Positions 11,232-21,311 of a stretch of DNA of 64,000 nt are shown piece after piece. Every line of letters begins with the position of its first letter. Position 1 is the stretch's first letter. This DNA comes from Paramecium primaurelia (Eukaryota > Ciliophora > Oligohymenophorea > Peniculida > Parameciidae): contig CAJJDM010000064.1 in the NCBI GenBank assembly GCA_905182975.1, positions 137,143-201,142 on the forward strand. Reading direction: 5' to 3'. A program made the translations under genes and the position numbers. The notes below the pieces were generated by a model, which made no database searches, was not told the DNA's origin, and saw nothing but the letters and a program-made list of their open reading frames with translations.

Positions 11232-12547
11232 ATCAATAAATTTTTTCAAAATCCAATTTATATTTTGTAAAAATTGTTAATTGTAATTTCAATTATATTT
11301 TTGATATGAATAGTACTGTTTATTCTTTATTCAAACTTTTTATTCTTTCATTGAGAATATTTTTATATTCCCCTTTCCTGCCTCTTAATTATACTACTTA
11401 ATGAAATTATATTAAATTGAATATGCTAAAATCTAAAAATTTAAATTCGCTTTAAAATTGATTTTATTTTATCATAATCATATTAATTAAAATCTTGATA
11501 TATTAATGTTAAACATATCATTTTATCCTACTTTTTAGATATATATGAAAATATTAAATCTAGGTCAATAATTATAATATAATTATGTACGAAAATTTAT
11601 TTACAATCTGTTGTAAATAATTGAGGAATTGATAAAAAATAGATAGCCTATACAATTAATTGATAGTAAACATAGTAAATACATTTAAGCTTAGAATAGT
11701 TTGGAATTTCTTTTTTATAATAAAACATTAATCAGTTTAATAATGAATTTGAAAAGAATTATTTAATTTTTATATTAAAGTATACTTTATCATATATGTG
11801 ATTTTATAAAAGGATTAAGGTATAAAATAAGTTTAGATCAATTGAAAATAGTTATACATATAAATTGATATTATATAATAGTTCTATGCATTTGATATAT
11901 ATAAACTATAAAATTATAACAAAATGATATTAATATTTTTAAATTTCTATGCTTAATAATCCACTCTCTCCTCCATTACAATGCTAATCCACTTAAAATG
12001 CTTTAGCTGTTCTACCACCTTCTGCTAATATTTCAGCAAAATAGAAAATTCATGTTTCAAATTTGCCTCTTAATATTACTGCTCAGCATTTGTAATAAGC
12101 ATTTTAATCTTATGGAAATATAATAGATATTCGTATAATTAGGAAAACTCCAAATGGTAATGAATTGATGCTATTATAAGGACTTCCATTAAATTTATCA
12201 TGTTATGCATTTATTGCATTTGCCGATAACGAATCAGCTGAAAAAGCAATTTAAGATGGCGGTTTAGGTGAATGGAGTATCAAACCTTAAATTGATAAAT
12301 AAATGGTTGTTAAACAAAGGTCTCGATCAAGATCAAGATCATAAGAGAAACATAGATAAGTGCTTAAAAGTGGTTCTATTATTCCATTAGAACAATCTCC
12401 GAAAATACAAATTCAGCTATATGTTAGAGAATTATTTGTGAATGGCATATCAAAGAACTATGATGAACCGCAAATAAGATAGGTAATACAATGTGAAAAT
12501 TATAGATATTTTCTTAATTTGGTTCTATAGAGAGGATTGATCTGTAT
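11232..12547. repeat. Copy 2 of the 1316-bp direct duplication
   Basis: Second copy of 9915..11230. After 12547 the sequence runs on into the rest of the RRM/SPOC gene, so copy 2 is the one in natural context on its right, while copy 1 is in natural context on its left. Confidence 0.9.
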
Positions 12548-13911
12548 CCGAATAAGCATAATATATTTAACAGTTATATAAAATTTTTTACTGTATAAAC
12601 GTTTTTTTATTTGAATTTAGATAGAATAAGCTATTTATGCTTTTTAAAATATGGATAGTATTTAGTAATAGTTTTCTACTCAAATAAAAATATATTTTTC
12701 TGATCCTATCAAAAGACATAATATTGTTGGAAATAAGTAAACACAATTTTATAGCATTTTTTTAGTTTATAATATGAATCATAATCTAAACTTTCATCAG
12801 TATTATTTATTTTTTTTCCTCCTAATTCAAATAAAAAAGTCGATCATGCATTTTTATTAGAAGTAATGTTTAAAAAATCATATTTTAAAAGATTTGTTAA
12901 AATAATAAATGTCGTCCTCTCCTTTGGAATTATTATCAATAAGATTCTAATTATAAATCTTACACTCTCCTTTAATTTAAAGATATTCACTAAGCTATTC
13001 AAATGAGAACTTATTTTTAATCTAATGCTGCAGATATTCTAGGGGATCCAAAATGTGAAGTTGGTATAGTCTCTATTCCTTCACCTCAATAATATTAACC
13101 ACAACTACCTGTAATGATACAATAATAGTAATTTACAAATAATGTATTGATGTCTCAATAAATTCCCTCTTAAAAATATTAGATACCGTATTAAATGCCA
13201 GCTTATCAATAATTATAATAATAACCAATCATTTACTAATAAATGCATCATCATCATCATCATTATATATAAAATAATGATTAAAAGATGTAACAATAAT
13301 AATTACATGATCCAACCAAATTCTTATTCCATTAGACTTAAACTTCAAATGAACCAATAAATAAACTCTACAACTCTTAATAATAGTTGAGTTAATAAAT
13401 AGAGAATTAAGAAATTCTAGATGGATTTTAAAATTTTTCTTAAATTTAATAAAGATAAGACCTTAATGATTTTTGGAGTGGTTTTATGTATAGGAGTAAA
13501 AGTCATAGAGTAGGGGTAGATGCCTTTTGTATAGAATCAGATGTAATATTTATTAAATATTAAGTAGCCTCCTATACAAATGAGTCCATAAATATAAGTC
13601 AATTATAAGGGGAATTTTTCAGATGCTAAGAAATGTGCTAATGATTCATTTAAATTCATATTATGTCCTTCTGATTCAACATAAGTAATCTGAATAATTT
13701 ATATAAATAGAATAGAGCTTTCTAAGAATATATTGATTACTTTCTTGAAAAAAAGAAGATAGGAGTGGCTTAATTAGGAAATGGTATTTTATATTTGTTA
13801 CCACCATGTGAAATTACTAATTCTATTATGGTAATATCTGGATTGGAATTGTTAGCAATATTTTCTGAAGAAAAAAAGAAATCCTTAAATTATAACTTAG
13901 ATTATCAATGA
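11949..13911 (+). CDS. Spen-like RNA-binding protein: RRM repeats plus SPOC-like domain
   Basis: RRM1 runs from about residue 33: IHVSNLPLNITAQHLQQAF (RNP2-like) and LSCYAFIAFADNESAEKAI (RNP1-like). An RSRSRSRS stretch follows, then RRM2: LYVRELFVNGISK and, after a 23-nt intron, QFGSIERIDLYPNK, NSYIKFFTIEQAIYAFQNM. A third, less clear RRM-like block ends KDIHQAIQMRTYFQSNAAD near 13030. Then a long Gln-rich linker with six consecutive histidines (13240s) leads to FWSGFMYRSKSHRVGVDAF and, after two 22-26-nt introns, FLEKKKIGVAQLGNGILYLLPPCEI, which matches the end of SPOC domains (GVA-x-L...YLLPPC). RRM-SPOC proteins act in RNA processing and transcriptional silencing. The exon layout at 12760..13000 is unresolved. 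Confidence 0.78.
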
Positions 13912-14024
13912 TGATTTATATAGATATTTAATTATTTCTATTTATTTAATTACTTGGAACAAATTTGTATTTATAATATATAAATTAAACAAAATAGTAA
14001 ATTTTTTTATTAATATATTTATAT

Positions 14025-16257
14025 ATGGAGGAATTATTGGCTCTTTAATAACAATTAGCAGAGATCTAGGAAACATCAACAAAGTATAGATTATCTGATA
14101 GAATCATAATTGATTTGATTGAAAAACTAGTTAAAGAATATGATTTAAAGGTTTATCATTCAACAGATGGTCAAAGTTTGGTTACTCCAAATTAGTTGTC
14201 AAAAGAGATTCATCAATTAATATTATCAAATAAGAGAGTAGCAGTAAATCAATTACCTGAAATATTGGGTATAGGATTTGATAAAATTGAAGGATAAATA
14301 GAAAAGGATAGCAATGGTTGGGTATTTTTCATATTAAATATTGATAACAGGATGTTGTCAGAATGCAAGATGAAATGATGTCTCATGATTATATTTTAAA
14401 TGTTTGTGAAGAGATTAACGAAGATCTTTAATAAAAGTCAATTATTTCATTATAAGAAAGTATAAACCATTTAAATTTTATCATAAGTAATGTAGAAGTA
14501 TGCATTTCCAAAGTAATTTATAACAAAATATATCCTTAAATAAGTTGGATCAGTCATATAAGGTGTATGTAATGAAGACAAATTAACAACAGTGACTTAT
14601 CAAGAGATAATTACAGCAAGACTATGTGGAATATTAAGAGCCACTTTAAGTCCTGTATCATTCTTAAAATTGAATAAAGATTTAGAAATTCAAAATTCTT
14701 AAAAGATTTGTGAATAATTGTTGTTAACCAAATAAATTGATGGTAAGATCATTTCAGGTTAATATATAAGTTCAAGATTTCTTTAAAATTAAGAGGCTCA
14801 AGTGAAATCATTTTTTGAATAAAACTCTTATGTAGAATATGATAAACTTTATTCACAGTTTTTTATACAAAAGCCAAAGGAATATTTAAAATAGATGTTT
14901 AAAGATAATGTGATATTCTTGGATACATGTGGTTTTAGCAAAGATGCTCTTATATCCAAATAAGATTAAATATAAGAATTACTAATAAATGAAGGTCATA
15001 CAAATCTTTAGGAAATATTACCTGTCATTTTAAGTGATTAAGATATTGAAACTTTGTTTTCATTAATGTAATTAAATAATTGTGAATATGCCAACTTTAT
15101 GATATTTCATAAACCATTTTTAGATAATTTAGCATTGGCATTTAAGGATAAAATAATAGAATCAATTTATTAGAATCCTTAGAAATTGATTGAATAACAA
15201 TAAAATTAAGATGATACACCTTAAGATATATAAGCATCAGCAGGAGGATTTACAAATAAGAAAAATAAAAAATAATAATAACCATAAAAAAAGAAATAAT
15301 AAAATAAATAAGAATTATTTACAAATAAAGAAATAACTGATTTACTAACTTAAAAAAAATTAGTTGAATATAATGATTGTGTAGATGAATTATTTTAGTT
15401 TTTATAGCCAAGATTGTCTACTTTATATGAATAGATTAAAATTGAATTATTTGAAAGTAAGAAATCTGCATCAAGTTAAGTAATTTAAGAGATTTAAAAA
15501 AAAATTGAAGATATGGCATTAGGTTTATTGATAACTTAAAGATCATTATAAAAAATATAATAAGAATGTCATGAAGTTAATACAAAAGTATTAGTGGATA
15601 ATTGTTTATTTGGATATAGATTACTAGTTGAAAATTTAGTTGTAATTACTTGTAAAAAGTATAATATTCAACTTCCATAAAATTTATTTGTTGATCCTAA
15701 TCATCCTAGTGTATTAAATGGTCAAATTAATTTTGGATTATAAAAGACTGGAAGAGTATTTTTAAATAAAGTTGCTTTAGGAGAAGCTATTGCATTTTTA
15801 CCAAAAGAGTAATAGAAGGCATTGAAAGACACTATGGAATTATATACAAAGAAATCTTTAGATGTTTTATCATAACATTAATTTTTTGATGTTTTCAATT
15901 TAAAAGTGCATTTAGATAAAAAAAATGATAGAAATCTACTTTTATTTATTAAACATCATTGTAAAGAATATATTAAATAAAGATAAAATGAGATCTTTGA
16001 TGAAAATATATTTAATTAAATAATTCTAGCAATGTCAACAGATTTAGGTTTATATTTTGTAGGAAATTATGATTAATAATTTTATTCTGCTTTAAAATAA
16101 GTTGTTTATGAATTATAAAATGAAAAATAGATTAAAACCTTATTAAATAATATCATAAGTATATATATATATATTATTTAATTTAGATTCACTTAATTAA
16201 TAATTAGAAATTACAGCAGAGACTAAAGAATTATTAGAATTACTAAAGCTCTTATGA
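14025..16257 (+). CDS. UFL1: E3 UFM1-protein ligase 1
   Basis: Part of the UFMylation ligase at the ER. The N-terminus follows the UFL1 pattern closely: TKYRLSDRIIIDLIEKLVKE, LKVYHSTDGQSLVTPNQLSK, RVAVNQLPEILGIGFDKIEG (family: helix, then 'VVHTLDGKEYITPxQISKEM', then 'VNIVDLQQVINVDLxHIE'). Later winged-helix-type segments read SGQYISSRFLQNQEAQVKSF and FFEQNSYVEYDKLYSQFF (family: FFRQNGYLEFDALSRLG). A Lys/Gln-rich loop lies near 15250..15300, followed by the helical C-terminal half ending ...KELLELLKLL. A 29-nt intron follows NGW (14320s) and a 28-nt one precedes NSLNQQLEIT (16160s). About 700 residues, close to the usual 790. Partners (UFM1, UFBP1) are not in the window. Confidence 0.88.
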
Positions 16258-16388
16258 TGGAAATCTTAATTATATAAATACATATTAATATAATCATTAT
16301 AATAAAAAAATAATAAAAAATACTTAAGTAAATTTTCTTATTAAGAGGATAAATTAATAAGAGTTTTAATATTTTAATTTGTGATTTA

Positions 16389-18866
16389 ATGTTTAGATTT
16401 CGAAGAGCCATAAATCTATTTAATAGAAAAGATGGTTTCATTACAAAATTGAAAAACAAATTACTTAAGGATGATGAAGATGAAAAATAGATAATTCCTC
16501 ATTAAACTCTTAAATAACCACTTAATGTTAAATAAGAAATTGAATAGTTCATTACTTAATAAACAGAAATTAGTGATTTAGAAAGAATTAGAATGAAGAA
16601 TTTAGATAATAAATTAGGCACAAATACATATTTTCATGAAATATAATCATATGAAGAAAGATTGGATTCAGATAATGTTATGAGAAGATAAATTTTAGCA
16701 AGAAGAGAATTATAAAAAGAAAAAGATTTGGCAGTTGCTCATTTATTTAATCCAGATCCTTAATAAAAAGTTAAAACACCTTGGATTCGTAATATTAATG
16801 ATTTCACATCTGAAGCTATTAAATAAAGTATTATATAAATTTAAGTTTATTAGTTCCTTATCCTAAACATCCTAAAATATTTTCAGAAGGTGATTTCTTT
16901 AGATATTTTGAAGAAAAACACTATGAAGTTGATAAAGTTGCTCAATTTGATTTTTCAGAATCATTATACACTTAATTAGTTTAAATTTAAACTTTGAGAA
17001 GAGAAGAAACAGTAAAACATAGATACTTGGAATTATTAGATTGTTATTAGAATATTCCAATCGTATTTAATGAATACACATACTTTAGTAAGGATTCCAA
17101 AGAAGGTCATCCAATTTATAATATATATAAGAGAAAAAATGAAAGTAAGAGTTTATAAACTATTTAATGAGAGCAGCAAATTAGACAAAGAACTTATTAA
17201 AGATGATGATGAATTAGTTTTTAGTGGTAAAATAATAGCAGATTTGATTCCAAAACATTATGAAGATTTAATATTAGACATTGAAGTATAAATAATATAT
17301 ATAAATTTAAAAGGAAGAGAAATATTAATCTTTATATAATGAGTTCTTACCTAATTAATCACATGATATATATGGATGTATAATAGAATAATAAGGTTTA
17401 AGTTTCTTAATTATTCGTTCTGATAAAATATAATTAGTATTAGAAAATGTATCTAATACATTTACTTTAATTGATAATTATCTTTACTATATTGAAAAAT
17501 CAGATCTTGATCTTTAAAAATATGTATTAAAATTAAATTTGTAAAATTTTGAAGAAAGAAATATTATATATGAAATTTCACCTGGAGAAAATGCAAAAAT
17601 TAAAAATTTAGGAATTGGAAAAGCTGTAATAGAAATTTAGATGGCTAATGAAAATAAATTTATTGATCTAAATGGAAAAGATATTGTTTCTTATAAATAA
17701 GGATATAAATACAATATAGATTAAAATAAAGTTAATACTTTTATAAGTTAATACAGATTAGAAGAATAATAAAAAGAAATTAGAACATAAGAAGGTCATC
17801 TTGTATATGAATGCAAATAAGGCAATATTCAATCATTTTGTTCAAATAATCATTTTTTAGCTATACATGAAAGAAATTCATCAAGTTTTATACCAGATAA
17901 ATTAATCATTCTTAAAGAAAAGAAGAATCATGAATTAGTCATACAAGAATCCTAATATTCCATAAATTTAGAAAATAATTAAATTAAAGAGTCAAATATA
18001 TTATATTTTCATTTAATATGCCCTTATAAACCATTTCAAATATTAAAATATAATATAGATATAAAGTCTATATCTTTACATTTTTCTGAATAATTTCCAG
18101 GATTTGATTATAATAGACTTTAAGTGGATAATTTTAAGATATCAGATGAATTTAATGTTTGTGTATCATTTTTATAAGATCTGCCTATTTAATTTGTTTT
18201 GATACAATTAATTGATTAAACCTAATACTAATCTTTAAGTTAAGAAGATGTAGTACTCTATGAGAATGGTTGTGCAATTTGTTAAATTATTGTTAATCCA
18301 AGTTGTTAATAATAAGTTTTGGATAATCTTTAAAAAGTGTTTTAAGAAGTTTCAGTACTTTCTGATAAAGTTATATTAAAAACTAAGGGAGCATTATCTG
18401 GTTTGATTGGGAGTTATACACATTTCTTTGTTCAATAATTTTATGGATTTTTATGTCATGTAAAATATATAAATAAATAGATTAGAATGGATTATTTGAT
18501 AATTCAAAAAATATGATTGATTTACCAATAAGTTCTTATGATATTACAAAGGTTCCTAGTTTAAGAAATACATTTATAAGTTATACATTGAATGATGAAT
18601 TGACATATCAATCTTAGAAAATGGTTGCATTATTGAGAGAAAATAAAGATAATGAAGTAGATTTAAAGTATTTATATTTAATATTTTTAGAAAGTAATTT
18701 GGAGTTGTATTATAATAATGTGAGTCAGATATTGATGAAGCTATCTTTAGATTAACATTTTTAATGTCTATTTTATGATTATTAAGAGTATATTATCAAT
18801 AATATAAAGAAATATATTTTGAAATAACATATTATTAGGAATAGTAGCCTAAAATAATAATTATGA
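16389..18866 (+). CDS. Large unrecognised protein
   Basis: About 780 residues starting MFRFRRAINLFNRKDG. The first 170 residues are charged and helical (ERIRMKNLDNKL, RRQILARRELQKEKDLAVAH), followed by TPWIRNINDFTSEA and a segment rich in aromatic residues (PYPKHPKIFSEGDFFRYFEE). The second half is beta-rich with many Ile/Leu/Tyr residues (GCIIEQQGLSFLIIRSDKIQ; GYKYNIDQNKVNTFISQYRL) and ends in a helical stretch. At least four introns of 26-29 nt keep it open, including GTATTATAT...TTATTAG near 16830 and GTAAAATATA...GATTAG near 18470. Without those introns the frames break, so splicing is well supported. I do not recognise the family. Convergent with the small gene ending at 18891. Confidence 0.7.
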
Positions 18867-18890
18867 ATTTGTATTTTATGTAATAATAAC

Positions 18891-19249
18891 TCATTCTTAA
18901 GCAGCATCCTATTTTGCTTTGAATTCCTTCTCCTATTGAAGAGCATATTCAATAGTTCGCTGAAACATAGATTAGCAATTCTTACTTTTTTGTTGTTGAA
19001 TTAATAAACCCAGAGCCAAGGATAATAACATAATGAAAAGATCACAACAGAATTAGCAAATATGTAGACTTACCAAGCCCAAGGATTATCAGCAACATTT
19101 CTTCCTAAGAATCTCCAGAAGGCTTTCACTTTTGGATCAGCATTCAATCTAGATACAACTTATGGTTTTCTGACTTGATATTGATATTTTATTAAATCGT
19201 ACCAAAACTTGGTTTGACTGTTTATTAATAAGGAATAGTCTTAAACCAT
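18891..19249 (-). CDS. Small single-pass membrane protein, possibly mitochondrial
   Basis: About 110 residues: MVQDYSLLINSQTKFWYDLI, then a charged stretch (KYQYQVRKPQVVSRLNADPK), then NPWAWQVYIFANSVVIFSLC-type hydrophobic segment around residue 65-85, then a charged helix ending QQEKEFKAKQDAAQE. A 26-nt intron (GTAAGAATTGC...TTTCAG) sits just after the membrane segment. The layout (short, basic before one membrane helix, coiled acidic end) is like small respiratory-chain accessory subunits, but there is no signature to prove it. An alternative N-terminus from an upstream ATG near 19299 (MVYGRLIYNN) would need a less usual GTTT intron. Confidence 0.6.
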
Positions 19250-20059
19250 TAAGGAGTGTAATCCTTAACATTGTTGTAAATCAATCTGCCGTAAACCATT
19301 AATAAATATAATTAATCAAAATTATATATTATGAAGTATAGCTGTGATAATTCAAACAAATCAAAAAGTTTATCAAATCTATAACTGATATCAGAATTAA
19401 ATAATTTAATTAATAGCTTCATATATCTATAAAAAATGAAGAGTTAGCATTATTTTTAATGAAAGCTATAAATTTTAATAATTATTTTTTATATGGTCTA
19501 AGTAAATATTCTCGAATGAATTTAAAATTAAATTAAAAGTATATTATGAAAATATGTGATTATTGGTTATATAATTAATATTTAAATTTAAGAAAGATTC
19601 TCTTAAATTCTTTAATAACTTGATATATAGACAATCAATTATTGTTTAAATTAGAAATAAGAGAATTTAACATATAAGTTAATTATTATAAATTACTAGT
19701 TTTGATTTTTTTTAATTTATGAAGATGAACATTATTAAACACTCATTTGACTTTTGATCCTCAGAATTTTTAATATTATTGGTTATTAAAAGTCTGATTC
19801 TATTTAAATCTCTTATATATTAAATTTTTTTGATAATACTCTATAATACGTTATAAGTTATTTTATAATTCGTTTTTAAATTCTTACCTATTGTTGGATT
19901 TCAAAATACATGATTTTTAGTATATAAATTAGATTATCTTATTCTCAAATACCTATCCTGAATATAAATTATAGATTAATATTATGTATTAATAATGCAG
20001 TGTATTTTGACATGCAATAAACTTAAAATACATTAGAATTTTTGATTTTTAATTTAGGC
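19250..20059. other. AT-rich intergenic region
   Basis: About 800 bp of AT-rich sequence between the small membrane protein and the Cys-rich protein. All frames contain TGA codons and I see no coding pattern, RNA gene or repeat unit. It likely holds the promoters of both flanking genes, which are divergent here. Confidence 0.55.
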
Positions 20060-20845
20060 ATGACTCCTTTTGTTCTATTATGTATTTTAGTTTTAGGACA
20101 CTCAATGAAAGTTTCTTTTAGCAATTAATGTACCTGCTCTAAATTCTCGTCTGATACAAGTTGTTTAGAGTAAACAAACTGTATTTGGAGAAGTGAAGGT
20201 TGCCAAAAGAGAGATTGTACTGAATACTATGATAAAGATAAGTGTAATAGGGTTGCATCCTGTTCATGGAATGTATCAAAATGTGAAAAGTTCACTAAAT
20301 GTTCTAATTACTTTATGAACGATTCTTTTGATTGCTACAAAATAGGTGATCAAAATTTAAATCTTTATTGTGAGCCTTCAGATGAAGGAAACACATGTAA
20401 AGAGTATAAACCTAAGTAATGTGGGGATGTTGAAGAAGATTGTACAGGATTTTAAAGTTAATGGAGTTTATGTTACTGGAATAATAACAGTTGTAATCTA
20501 GTGGATATACGATATTGTGATCAATTATTCAATGAAGAATTGTGTTTAATATTTGGAGAGGGTCTTGGATGTCAATGGAAAGAGAATAAATGCACAGTTA
20601 TATCGTGTTTAGATTATACTTCAGAAAGTACATGTGTTTTACAAAGATAAAATTTTATAGAAGATGATCCATTACTTTGTAGATGGAGTGAAATCAAATG
20701 TGAGGAAGCTTAAGATATTTCTCATCTTGATTTTTCAAACTGTTTAGTGAATTCCTTTTATAATTATATTTGGGATTCAATTAATAAGGAATGTGTTTCT
20801 TGTCTAACTTATGTTCCACCAAGTACAACAACTCCGCAACCATGA
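20060..20845 (+). CDS. Secreted cysteine-rich protein of surface-antigen type
   Basis: About 260 residues without introns. Starts MTPFVLLCILVLGHSMKVSF, a clear signal peptide. The mature part has about 28 cysteines in recurring patterns such as Cys-x-W-x(5)-C, Cys-x-x-W-(N/S)-x(3)-C and C-x-W-K-E-N-K-C, each with a Trp between cysteines. Paramecium immobilisation antigens and related surface proteins show this periodic Cys/Trp spacing, but are far longer. The tail is PPSTTTPQP with no long hydrophobic end, so a GPI signal is not evident. Likely secreted or loosely surface-bound; function unknown. Confidence 0.75.
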
Positions 20846-21311
20846 TGTGAAACAATATAAATTTTATTTTAGATATATCTAATATAATTTTTATTCTTTG
20901 CATAAATATTAATCTCCACTGTTATCCATTAATATAAAATTTAAAAATTGTATAATAATATTAAAAAGTATATTTGTAATTAGATCATATATATATTTAT
21001 TAAATTTAGATTTATTCATTGTTTTGATACTAAGAAAGGATCGAAGAAATTGGTAAATCTTAGTAAAATTATCAAATTGTTTAATTTTATTTGAAATAAT
21101 TTGAAATAATTTATATTATACTAAAATATTTAGATATTATGATAAATTCATAGCTTAAATCATCATTTTTAATTTATAATCTAAATAAAATTCATTAATA
21201 ATTCAAATTTTCATTTTATCAAAGTATGTAATTTAAAAAACTGTATTTTATGAGTATAAGTTATAAATTCATTATACTAATATTATAATATATTAAATTT
21301 ATTTTAAAATA
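20846..21311. other. AT-rich intergenic region
   Basis: About 460 bp of AT-rich sequence between two plus-strand genes. No coding pattern, repeat or RNA gene seen. Confidence 0.55.

Noticed and set aside
9915..12547. Transposon or terminal repeat element
   Set aside because: No inverted ends, transposase or target duplication; the perfect copies joined by N fit an assembly artefact.
13240..13262. CAT microsatellite as a non-coding repeat
   Set aside because: It lies in frame inside the RRM/SPOC gene and encodes six histidines.
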